The translations under genes and the position numbers were made by a program. This document shows positions 11,820-22,960 of a stretch of 64,000 bases of DNA, one piece after another; the stretch's first letter is position 1, and each line of letters starts with the position of its first letter. The notes under the pieces are model-generated. The model was not told the origin of the DNA. It saw nothing but the letters and a program-made list of their open reading frames with translations, and did not search any database. This DNA comes from Lasiosphaeria ovina (taxonomy: Eukaryota; Ascomycota; Sordariomycetes; Sordariales; Lasiosphaeriaceae), in NCBI GenBank assembly GCA_033439765.1, contig JAULSN010000008.1, forward strand, positions 1 to 64,000, given 5' to 3'.

Positions 11820-13246
11820 TGACTAAATACAAGACTAAATTGAAAATACAGACCTGCTCAAGGACGTATTTCCAGGGGACACAGAACACTTATTGGTCTG
11901 GTATGTGCCGTGGATTCTGTGCAAGCTATCTTCATGCACGCCTCCACTGGAGGACGTCTTCTCGTCTCGGCAATCCTCGACCTCAACAAGTGCCGCTGCC
12001 GGCAGCCCGTCTTCTGGAGACTCACTCAGGGTCTTGGCAAGCGTCGCAAGCTTCATTATTGAGAAGGGGCCGCAGGTCAGCATTGATGCCATTGCCTCGC
12101 TACTAGCGCCGGCCAACAACACAATCTCGGAAGCACGAGATGACGTTACCACTACAAAGCTCAACTCGGTGTTTTCACTCCTCTCCTGGCTCACTTTTAT
12201 CTACGAACCCGCGCCCTCTGGACCCTCTGAACAAATATTCCGTATCATTGTCGGTTCTGATGGCCCAGGGATCCAGTACTTCTCTCTCTCTCGCCCTCAT
12301 ACTGATAAGAAGAGAAAGCTCCCGTACTTTCTTAAAGGGTTTGGAATGCTTCTTCCATCCCGTCAGCCTGGCGGCCAACTATCTGGAGAAGATCGCAACG
12401 CATCTTCAGGTGTTGGAAAAGTTCAGCCTCGACCGCTGTCTCCCCACGTCTTCAACATGAAGGTGCTCCAGTCAATCGGGTATTTCAAAGTCCACTGGAC
12501 CGAAAATCTACCCTCTCATCTACATCTCAACGCCGAATGCGACACCGTTTCTATCTTCAAGTTTCCGAGCTACTGCCTGGCGAGTATTCCGTCAAGTTCG
12601 TCATCAGCAGGCACCACGACTAGGACCATCACCCGTTCGGTCCTACACAGGTACGGCTTTCTGTTTCCTTCTTTCTTTTCCCTTTTTACCTTTCCCTTTT
12701 CCATTCTCCATTTTGGGGAATATGAGGGGCTTAGACTTCGGACTACTTGAAGCCGTTAGCTAAACCAATGTTGATTCCGCCAAAAAAAGCTGCGCAACAG
12801 ACTCGGATGAGGCAAACTGGTTGCGGGAGTGGGAAGTTACCGAATACTTGTCCGAGGTCTTACAATCCTACCGACTTCTGTTTGGACAGAACAAGGCGTC
12901 TAGAGATCTGTTTCAGAAGATAAAGCCCTCCGCGGCCTTTGCCTTTGCCTATGACCCTCTTCTCGACGAGCTGTGTTCCAGTCCCCATCCGGTTGGGCAT
13001 CTCGTTGATAGGGAAGCTTACCCGTTGCTGCCAACATTTCCATTCCTCGGGGGGCGTATCCAGGAATTGCAAAATCAGCTGGACGCAAGGAAGCCTAGAA
13101 CGTGGGGGGACTTGTGGCGTGATCGTAGGGATTCGGCGCAGTGGATGACATTTTGGACAGTGCTTATCTTTGGCGGCATTGGCATCACACTTAACCTACT
13201 TTCCTTTATTGTTGGATTCCTGCAGCTTTGGCGGCAATGGGGGTAG
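11820..13246 (+). CDS. Fungal-specific protein with C-terminal membrane segment; 5' end unresolved
   Basis: An open frame runs from about 11860 (reading DVFPGDTEHLLVW) to 12640. After an intron around 12640-12800 it continues as a second exon to the stop at 13246. The coding signal is strong: SIGYFKVHWTENLPSHL, a sequence describing a Trp-rich globular domain; then EWEVTEYLSEVLQSYRLLFGQ; then RKPRTWGDLWRDRRDSAQW immediately before a hydrophobic segment (FWTVLIFGGIGITLNLLSF). This layout (globular part, WxDRRxxxQW, terminal membrane helix) matches a widespread family of uncharacterised ascomycete proteins. No enzymatic motif is seen. The start and the first exon could not be settled, because the frame upstream of 11850 contains stops and needs a splice. 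The gene converges with the intact NLR, with a 245-bp gap. Confidence 0.6.
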
Positions 13247-13491
13247 TCTTATCTTTAAAATACTACTTCCTGTGGAACTGTGGAATTCAGGCGTTTGCAT
13301 TGAGAGGAGAGGGAGGGTACATCTATTCATTGCTGTCACATCTGTGTATACACTATAATTGAATAGTCTCAAAAATTATGCCAGTTCACTATGGTCCTCC
13401 TTTTCAACAGGTCTCGGGACATAGCCGACGAATTAGGGGAACAACAGATCAGAGGGTGCTACGTCAATCTATCTATTTTCCCTGCTTACGG

Positions 13492-16400
13492 CTACCTAAA
13501 CCGTATTGGCATGGTCTCTTCGTAGTGTTCAATGCATGTTCCAATCTTCTGCGCTCCCAAATCCGACAGAATGCCTTGCGCCCTTTCGCGGTTGATTCGT
13601 GCATCGTCGTTTCTGCCTAGCGAGGTGTATATGCATGAGAGGCGAAAGAATGACCGGGCGACATAGTTGCGAGCCTCTGGTATAGACTCGAAGGCTTTCA
13701 AACTGAGCTCCAATAACGCCCTATGGTTTCATGTACAATCGTATCAGTGACACCGTAGCAATGCAGATTCTATGGCCGTGGGGGGGAAAGATGCGAGAGG
13801 GACAACTTTAACTGAAAAACCTGCAACTTACACTGCTGTATCGTGGTCCTTGTCAAGATCTGCAACGTCTGCTGTGTGGTAGAACGAGACACAGGTGTAA
13901 TAGTGATTTCGCATGATCTTTCTTCGAACAGTTAGGACCTGGGTATGGAGAACATAGGCTTCTTGATACCTCCTTTGCGCCGTCCTGAGCTTCGCCAGGA
14001 AAAACAATGCTCTGGCTTTTCGTTAGCGATGGGGTTGTCAATGTATCCATAGAGGATGTAGTTCCTCTGGTAGATAATACATAAATGCAGGGCCGTCGTG
14101 TGACCCATGCAACTTACTGGTTGTGCCCGAACCCCTCCGTCGTCTCACACCGCCGATATCTCGTCAAAGCGCGCTGGATCGTAACCTCCGCTTCTTCGAG
14201 ATCACCATTGTGGATGAGATAGCTCGTGAAATTGACATCATGCAATGCAAGATCGCTCAAGTCATCTGGGTGATACTTTTCACGGTGCGCTTGGCCTCGT
14301 TCGAAGAAATCGCGGCAACGTTCCATGTCACCAAGCTCGCCATATGCGGCGCCGAGATTGCAGAGATTTTGCCCGACGAGAAAGTTCTCTGGGCCGTCGA
14401 GCTCGAGTCGGAGTGCCAGATTTTCTTCCCAAATTGTCTTGGCTTCTCGCTGCAAATTCTGGTGGTGGTAGATGAGAGCTCGGATGCTGCGCGTGGATGC
14501 CCCGAGTCGTCGGTTACCCTCGCAAACAGCCTCTGCCGTTTTCAGGAGATCCTTAGCTCGCTCGAACTGCCCAGTCTCGTATAGGTACCTGTATGGGATC
14601 AGTCGCTGCTGGCCAAGTGGGTTCGTCTCTGGATTTCACTGGCTCTTACCATGATGTGTCGGAAAGCAACATGGGAAAACAGGACATGGACTCGAGGGAG
14701 ATGTTGAACCTGTGGTAGAGCTCTTCTAGCGTCCATACGTGAGCCAGACACTCTTGGGCTAGGTGCCAGTTTTCACTCTTATAGGCGTTCGGGATTGTCG
14801 CCGAAGTCAATCTGGGGAACGCTCTCTTGACCAGTGTGACTGCGTCTTCGAATCGTGCGTCGAGTTCGTCTTTCTCCATCGAATCCAGAACGATGAGCTG
14901 AATCAATCGATGGATTTGAATATCACCTGTGCCCCTATCGCTCTGCAGGAGCGCTCCCCGTTCGAGTGACTTCTTGGCTTCCAGGAATCTTGATAACAGG
15001 GCAGCCGTTAGCAAGCGCAAAGTCACAACATGTGCCGACTCGGAGCATCATGGTCCAGATTTGACTCACTCAAAGTTGTCCTGAAGAAACACAAGCTGGG
15101 GTCTGTCCAAGGCTGATGACTCGTCGCCTCCAGTAAAGAACTTAACCGGAATCTTGTCAGGTTGAAGAAAGGCGACGATTTCCTCCAGTATCTTTGTATT
15201 GAGATCAATATCCTGCAGTTGGAGACTCCAGATGTTTGTCAGGGTATCTTTATAATCCTCGTAGTCTGGGATGTGAACATCGGATTGGTGGATCCTCTTC
15301 CATCTTGCTCTGTAGAAACGGAGGAAATTCGTCAACCCGACTCCAGTGTCGAGGATGTACGAAGCAATTTGCGTCACGGCAAGAGGGAGCCCGCCTAGCT
15401 CTTCTCCAATTTTCTTGGCGGCTTCAAGGAGTACATGGTTGTCGGGGTTCTCGCTGAGAATGGAAAGGATCAAACCAGCCGTCTGGTGCACGTTGAGGGG
15501 GTTGACGCGATGGCGATGAGACACGGACGTGCCGCCAATGGAATGATCTCTTGAACTTATGACAACGGCGCAGTTTGGTCGTGCGGGAGGCCAGCAATCT
15601 TTCAAGTCACTGAACTTGTTTAGGTTGTCAAAGATGATCATCCAGGCATGATCTGAACGAATGTCATTGTCAGCATAAACTCCATTCTGCAAAGGGTGGC
15701 AATGGATTTTGTGGACACACCGGTTTCTGTCAACCATGCCATCAGTTCCTGCTTTGCGCGCAGACCTCTCTCTGCAGGGCTGGTTCCCTCGGGTAAAATG
15801 CCAAGCTGTGAAGCGATATGGCAGACATCCTGTTCGATTTTATCTGGCCCAGCTGCGCAAATCCAAAGAACTGGCGAAAACCCCCCGCCATTCTTCCGCA
15901 GGCATGACTCTGCCAGATGAAGCGCGAGCTGGGTCTTCCCAGCTCCAGGAAACCCCGAAAGGGCGATGGAAGCGAAAACTTTGTCAGAACCGCATCTGCC
16001 GAGATGTTTGTGCAAATCTGACAAGTCGCTCGTGCGGCCCTCGAAGAACTGGTTCAAAATTGGCGGGATGCAGTCAACGGGCGCCCCCGAGGTTCTCCGT
16101 CGCTCCAAGGTCATTTGGGAAATGAGGTCTTTGATCTGTTTATCCTTTCCTTCTAACAGACCAGGAAGTGCTACGTTGTGCCACGCTTCGTCGACTTTCT
16201 TGGAGAGTGACTTAATACCTTGTTTCGTTTGCTCTACGTCCTTCAGAAGGGCACTCCAGTGCTTCACAACTTCGGTGACTTCCAGTGTGGCATTTTTAGT
16301 ATGGATGTGAGATTCAAAGGATGGTATTGTCGGGTTGGGTGACAACAGGATGTAACCCACCGTGTTGATTATCCCGGAGGAACATTACCAGCTTGGCACA

Positions 16401-16970
16401 GAGTACGACTAGGGTGGAATAAATTTCCTCGCCAAGCTTGTTGAGCTTGGAATCAGGTTGGTAATTCAGATGCCGGGGCAGCTCAACGGCACAATTGTAC
16501 AAAAGTTGCAATACATCGTAGTGCGACAGGTCAGCTAGGCTCAGAACTTCCGAGCTGACCTAATTAGAATGAGGAATGTCAGCAGGCCCGCCCCGAAAAA
16601 CAATACCTTTTCTGCTGCATTACCTTTGCAAGGGTGTAGATAGAGCCCCATATATGACCCTGGACTGCTTTGTCATTGCCCGAGAATTGCGAGACTGCTG
16701 AGACGATGGGATCCAAGTGGTTCTGTAGCTTTACCGCTAGCTGTTTCACGGTCGCTGGAAGGAGCGGGATAGTGTCCAGCGAGTCCGCCAGTTGCTGGAC
16801 GGTCACTACATTCTGTATAGCGCTCAGGTCATCTGGGTCAAACTGAGCTAGTTTTTTCTGGTAGTAGTCGAAAGTGCCGAAGAGGCCAGTATTGTTTCTG
16901 GTATGAGATTAGCGGTATGTACAATCCCCAAACACAAAATATTGAGGAATGTGCACTGAACATACTCCAT
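13492..16970 (-). CDS. NB-ARC/TPR STAND receptor (fungal NLR-like)
   Basis: This appears to be an intact multi-exon gene of roughly 950-1000 residues. The start ATG is at 16970. The first exon is only five coding bases (ATGGA), joined by a 68-nt intron (16898-16965) to NNTGLFGTFDYYQKKL. The order of parts is as follows. First come about 200 residues of helical N-terminal domain of unassigned type (LSAIQNVVTVQQLADSLD, then LKDVEQTKQGIKSLSKKVD). The NB-ARC module follows, with P-loop GFPGAGKTQLAL, Walker B WMIIFDNL, the sensor-like AVVISSRDH and GGLPLAVTQIASYI. Next is a winged-helix-type linker, and the C-terminus has TPR-like repeats (GQNLCNLGAAYGELGD and others). Family knowledge: such proteins are candidates for signal sensing, non-self recognition and regulated cell death, with TPRs as ligand sensors. 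No effector domain that I can name is present. It shares its architecture class with the dead NLR at 2.2-4.3 kb. Confidence 0.85.
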
Positions 16971-17739
16971 GGGCACAGGTATACAAGTCGAAGGTGTGTA
17001 TGTGGGTGTGCGTGCACGGCTGGCAAAGAGCTAACTGGTCTTGTGATGGCTGTCGTCTTCACTGAGGCAGTGGAATACAAACCCCAGCCCAACAACCGAT
17101 GACCGTAACCCTGTTAGATCTCAAGATAGGAAAATGTAGATAGCGATGAGGCTAATATTTTGACAGTGGGTGGTAACGTGACCTGAGGGAGAGGGAGCCA
17201 TGGGAGAGAAACACGCAAAGAGGAAACCGCCTAGCTGTCCAGAAAATCAGTTGTCGGCCAAGAAAACCTGGGTCACCGCCAGGAAAACCGCTTTGCCTTT
17301 TTTAGACAACGAGGCAACTTGCTTCTTCTTACCCCGCAGATTTGTCCGAGCTTGTGTGTCGTTTTATTTGCTCGGAAACGACTGAAACGCCACGAAAAAT
17401 GACCAAAACAATGTGGTTGCCTTCTCAGGTGTGGCATGAGAAATGAAGTGGTACTTGGACAGTACCTTCCAGGTACTTGAGTCACCGAGTTAGGTTACTC
17501 CAGCACATGATTGCATCTGCCCACCTCCATTAGCAGGAGTGATTCACGTATCACAGAAAACAGCTCCTTAATACCCACGTTGCATCAATCTTTACGCGAC
17601 TTTCTCTCGCGGCACAGGTCCTGGGCCTTCCTACCCTTCCTCGGATTAAAATGGGGCTAAATATAGAAGACCCTTTCCCCCCCCCCCCCCCCCCCTTGTT
17701 GTTGAAATGCGCCACTGCCTGGCTGCATGCCTGTATTAC
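16971..17739. other. Upstream region of the NLR gene
   Basis: This non-coding DNA probably holds the promoter of the NLR on the minus strand. It contains a TG-rich piece (about 16995-17025) and a long C run near the right end. No supported gene is present. Confidence 0.5.
17677..17695. repeat. Poly(C) tract, 19 nt
   Basis: An unbroken run of about 19 C follows CCCTTT at the edge of the AT-rich block. Such runs are prone to length error in assembly and amplification. Confidence 0.75.
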
Positions 17740-18870
17740 CTAAGTGGGCGGTTAAATGGGGTCCCACATTGTTATAATTAACATTTTTTAGCTTGTGTAC
17801 ATAGACTACTAAAATAAAATTCGTAACCGTAACGCGACTACTCCTTTTTCTTCTAATAACTACTATACTACGAAATGGCCTTTAATTTAAAAGTTTTCAA
17901 TATAGAAATAACCGGAAATCGTGGGCCTAACGATGACCTTACGAAAGAAGCGCGTTCTTTTATTATTACGGCTACTTTAGCCGGTTAATTAAAGACCTAA
18001 ATCGTTATAGACTTCGGCATCTATTATAATATTATATACCAAACCTTAAATCGGTGTTACGGATCCCGTCACATACTGAGCAGCCTGTACGTGCGGGAGG
18101 TTCCGGTGCGGCGGGACCCGCCCGGCGGAAGAAGTCTACTTAGCGCCGGGCATGCTGTCGCCCGACCCTTTTCCTTTACCCGGCACTAGGCAATACCTAT
18201 ACGGTAGGCAAGTGAGAGCTAGGCTCTTATTAGCTACTTCAGATAGATATATATAATGACCGTAACTACGGTCTTAGATAGAGCTTACTTAATTCCTTAA
18301 GTAAGTAATATATATTCACTACACTCATATACTTTAAGTGGCAAACCTAGATTAACTATATTATACGTATAATAGGAGCTTGCCCTTTATTCATTCTTTA
18401 TAACTACCTACCCTTTAGACTTATAGTGCTATTATACGATACGAACCTTAACTTATATAGTCGAGCGGTTTATAATAATTGGTTATATTTTAATAATACC
18501 TTAGGTTCGCTACTTAGAAGTAGTACCCTTAAGAAGTTTAGTATTATAAATAGACGTTAAGTTAAAGGAATTATTTAAAAGATCTTAAAATTAAATAAAA
18601 AACCATTCGCCGTTACGTTAGGGGAGTACCGATATCTCTATTATTATAAACCACTCGAGATATAGACTAATACTTATAAGTATAAACGTATAAAGAGTTA
18701 TTTAGTAGGTAATTTAAAGATTAAATAAAGAGTAAGCTCTTATTATATAGCTAATATAATTAAACTAGATTGCTTCTCAAAGTATATAAGTATAAAGAAT
18801 ATATATTACTTACTTGAGGAACTAAGCAAGCTCCATCTAAGATCGAAGCTACGGTCATCGTATATATCTA
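17740..18870. repeat. AT-rich block with RIP-like composition, probable decayed repeat
   Basis: Over about 1.1 kb the DNA is dominated by TA, TAT and TTA words, while CA and TG dinucleotides look scarce. CG is not correspondingly lost. That pattern fits repeat-induced point mutation, which turns CpA into TpA. Stops occur in all frames and no protein survives. A GC-rich island (about 18060-18200) sits inside it, with a GGCGGGACCCGCCCGG-like palindromic stretch. The block ends abruptly near 18870, some 250 bp before the GH31 start codon. The original element cannot be identified by eye. Confidence 0.65.
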
Positions 18871-19118
18871 TAAGTCTGGGCCAATCAGGTTGTTGTTCCG
18901 TTACTCTGTAGGGAACATCAGAGCAACCTGCTCTTTGCCCCTCCCCCCACTCCCTTCCTCCCTATTGGTCCAGGAGCCCTCAGGGACTCCAGTTCATCTC
19001 AGGTGACTGCCCCACCTAAGTGCATACGGGAATCGTGACACCCATTCTCGACCTTTTCGCGTTCTAATACGTTACCTCTACGAAACTACCGACGTCGACG
19101 ACTGTCCCCGTAGGCAAA

Positions 19119-22100
19119 ATGTCGATTATCGAACGTGACCTTACTTACTTTGTCCTTCCTCCTTCCTCTACGCCGCTTATTATAGGTAGCGAGATAACTT
19201 CTTTCTCACTCGTATCGGGACCAAAGTCGCATTTCCAAGGCTTTGAATGGACCCTGCAGTTCCCTTTTCCCCTCGCCTATCGCATTATCCTAACGGGCCC
19301 CGACCGCCCGCGCCCGCCCCATGACAACGTTGCTGCACCATCGCAGCTGTGCCAATTCAAGCTGCGCAGCCTGGATACTGAGAAGTGCCATGCCGTATTT
19401 TCTTTCCCGTCCTCTTCATTGGACGGCCAAGGCAGAGTCGAGCTGAGACTATGGTGGAGCTACCAACTATTCTCTGAGGTCTGGCACCATAGCTACAGCT
19501 CAGGTGATGATGCCACAAGACTTGTCATGCGCGACCTGCAGGCTCGGTCGTACTCTCTGACTGAACATGGTGTGATCCGACACTGGGCTCTTGACCGGTC
19601 CCGTCTACACCTCGGGCTCGGTGAGAAGGCGGCTCCCATCGACCTCACTGGGCGAAGCTTTGTTATGCACGCGACCGATGCCGCTCTATATGACGCGTAC
19701 CGCACCGATCCGTTATACAAGCATACGCCTTTCTTAATCTCCACCCCGAGGCCCGCCCCAAGCGGTGATGGCGGTGGTAGTACGCAAAGATTGACGTATG
19801 CTATTTACCATGCCACGAACAGTGTGGCGACCTGGGATATCGGCGCCGAGATTGACTACCCCAGTGGCGGATGGAGCAAACGCTTTGTCCAGCACTGGGG
19901 AGGACTGGAGGAGTGGGTTCTGATTGGGAAAGGCGTTGAGAGCGTGGTCAAGCTGTTTGCGGAAATGGCGAACAAGCCGCGACTGGTAGGCAGGGACTGG
20001 CTTGGATATCTCGGTGCGTTACGTCCTCTCTACCGCGCGGTATCCAGTTGGCGGTAAAAGTTTGAGTTGGAATGGGAAATCCTGGTCACGGGACACGGTC
20101 TGACTACTGCGTGTCTAGCCTCAACCATGCTATTGGCCGACAAAGACAACGCCCAGGAACTCCTCGAGGAGTGGCCTATCTTGTGCGCGCAGAACGACGT
20201 ACCTTGCTCGGCCATGCATGTAGGTCTTCGGCGTTCCAGATGTGGCGGACTCGAAGCTTACTCCCGGACAGCTTTCATCTGGATTCACAGTTGACGAAAA
20301 GACGGGCAGCCGCTGGGTGTTTTACATGAACAAAAAACGGTATCCGGACTTCAAAGAAATGGTCAAGGTATTCCATAAGGCCGGCATGAAGGTGGTGCCC
20401 AATGTCAAGCCTTGTGAGTCCTCACATGTATACGCAACAGAAATTGGCATCAAAGCTGACGGTGTCGACAGACATGTTGCAAACGCACCCAGACTACGAG
20501 CTAGTGGAACAGGGTGATGGCTTATTTTACGACCCCATATCCAAGGGTCCGTCAAAGCAAAACATCTGGTCTAGCGGCATTGCAGAGAGTGGCGACGGTA
20601 GTTGGGTCGATTTCAGTGCGCCTGAGGCAAGGAAATGGTGGGCCAGAGGCGTTCAAGGACTTATAGATCTTTCCGTCGATGGTATCTGGGAGTGAGTACA
20701 AAGTTACCACTGGAAACGGGAGGAAGATGGGCTGCAAATTACTAACTCAGTGTCACAGTGACAACTCCGAGTTCTTCACTCGCGACGATGGCCTATTATG
20801 CAAGAATGAGTTTAACCACACCCGCGAGGTCACGGTCCGTGGCAAGATTAACACGGGCTTGATGGGTAGGATTATGGGGAATGAGATGATGAACAAGGTC
20901 AGGTATGTGGTTGAGAGTATTTTTCTGCGAGCCTCAGGCGCTGACGCTTACGCCGGTTTTAAACAGCCACGATACGTTACAGGTTGCGGCTCCTGGACGA
21001 CGCACCTATGTCTTGACTAGGTCTGGCAACCCAGCCGCATTCAAGTATGCCTGCTCAACGTGGTCGGGAGACAACATGACAAGCTGGCACAACCTCCGTG
21101 GTTCGCAACACATGCAGCTGAACTCGGCCATGTCTCTGATGCAGAGCACGGGTGCCGATGTGGGTGGTTTTGGGGGCGATGCGCCTTCACCCGAGTTGTT
21201 CGTGCGGTGGGTACAACTTGGCGTGACACATTCTAGGTTCTGCATCCACTCGGCACCCACCGACACTCATGGAAAAGAAAAGCTCAATGTACCATGGATG
21301 GTAAGTACCCAGTCGTCGCTCGAGCGCTAGTTCTACCATGGTCAACTCGGGCACCCAGCTGACTTTGGTGTTAATGACCTCGTCTCAGCATCCTGCCTCA
21401 CTATCTATTATTAGGGGCCATATCAAGTGGCGGTACCGCATTCTGCCCTTCTTGTGAGTCTCGAGTTACAAATACTTAGTTGCTGATTGGCCAGTCCCGC
21501 CTCGCCGTCATATGCCCGAGACCAGCTGACAATATTATTCCATTCAGAAACGATCTCATGTGGCGCTCTCACCTTGACGCCGCCCCACCCAACGCACCCC
21601 TGTTCTACGGCCCATTCGCCAACGACCCGGTCCTCTTCACCGAGCAAGTTCTGGAGGGATTTGACGCCTGGTTGGGTGTGGGCAAAATCCTCACCGCCCC
21701 TCAGCTGTTTCAAGGCTGCCTAACGCGCAACGTCTACTTTCCCAAGGCGTCTCCAGACGACGGCAGCCTGTATTTCGACCTCCACGCGCCATTTGAGACG
21801 CACAAGGCTGGGCAGTGGGTGACAGTTGCAACACCCATCGAGCATGCTGGCCTGTTTGCCAGGGAGGGAACCGTGATTCCTGTTGGCAAGAACAAGGTTA
21901 CAGTCACGGCGCTTTCCGGACCTGCGAGGCGATACACGGACGGCGTTGATGTGGTGCTGGACACAGACGGCGGACAGGTCGGCCTGGACGACTGGAGAGG
22001 CTTGTTGATCTTTCCGGGCTATGATGGCAAGACGTATACGGGTGAGTGGATTGAGGATGACGGGATATCAAGTCATCCTGGTACATACATCGTCAAGGTA

Positions 22101-22286
22101 TCGTACTGTGGTAGACTTGATGTAGTTGAGATAAAGGCCAGCGTGGAAGAAAACGGATTTCGGCCGTTGTGGAGGGGCATACTTCGTGTCATTCTTCCAG
22201 CGGGCGATCGGAGGCAGGTGGTGGGGACAGACACGGCAATGGAGGGCGAGAATGTCTTGTTGCTTGCGCAAGGTTTGAGTCCCTGA
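19119..22286 (+). CDS. Glycoside hydrolase family 31 (alpha-glucosidase/alpha-xylosidase-like)
   Basis: Eight exons give an unbroken 879-residue protein. Introns are at 20014-20118, 20220-20271, 20414-20471, 20692-20758, 20903-20966, 21301-21388 and 21454-21547. The N-terminal beta-sandwich region is followed by the (beta/alpha)8 barrel. Landmarks are GRDWLGYLASTM, VKVVPNVKPYML, the nucleophile region DGIWDDNSEF (Asp in the WxDxxE-type motif, restored by splicing), TWSGDNMTSW, and GADVGGFGGDAPSPELFVRW, the acid/base-side GxDxxGF motif. NDLMWRSH and YGPFANDP precede the C-terminal beta domains. No signal peptide is visible at MSIIERDLTYFVLP, so a cytosolic location is likely. The expected reaction is release of alpha-linked glucose or xylose; exact specificity cannot be read. 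It stands beside the AT-rich block but shows no damage. Confidence 0.92.
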
Positions 22287-22960
22287 TGGAAATAGGGCTT
22301 TGGCACCAACACTCGGATAAGTGAATTTTTGGTTGAAGTAGAAAATTCGGCGTGTTAATAATTCATACGTTATAGCTTGATTCTGGCTACCCCGTGGTTT
22401 GTTGCGGTTATGAACGCGATGTCTATTAGAAATTAATGAGCTTGTTCGGCGAAATTTACTTTTTCGGTGCCTCATGTCCCCCGTGCCCCCACGCACCCCC
22501 AGTAAAGACCGGGGCCCTCTGTGTTGGATCCGTGTAATAGGATTTTGTTGGATCAGATTTGCCAACAGGCGGGCGAGGAACATCAAACTCTGCACCCTTT
22601 GTCACGTCGCGTCAGCAAGTAGTTATGACCTTGCTTTCCTCTCTCCCTCGTCTTTCGATCACATTTCATCTTTCAGCGTGCCAAGATGTCTTGTTTTAAG
22701 CGCTTCCGGGTTATTTCCAGCTTGACAACACGCACAACAAGAGGAAAGGGCTGCTCTCACAGGGTAGCCGCCACACGATTGCTGTCAAGGGCCTTTCTCT
22801 CGCTCCCACTCCCACCGCCACAGGACATAGCAAAATAAAACGCCATGCAACTTCTTCCACCAGGGCGACGTCTTCGGACACCGCCGAGCAGTGAGAAACT
22901 TCCCAAGCATATGTCATTCGTATTTACTATCTTGTAAACCTGCCGAGGTACGGATCACTG
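22287..22960. other. Intergenic, no gene seen
   Basis: About 670 bp separates the GH31 stop codon from the start of the thiamine-enzyme relic. There are no supported ORFs, RNA genes or repeats. Confidence 0.5.
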
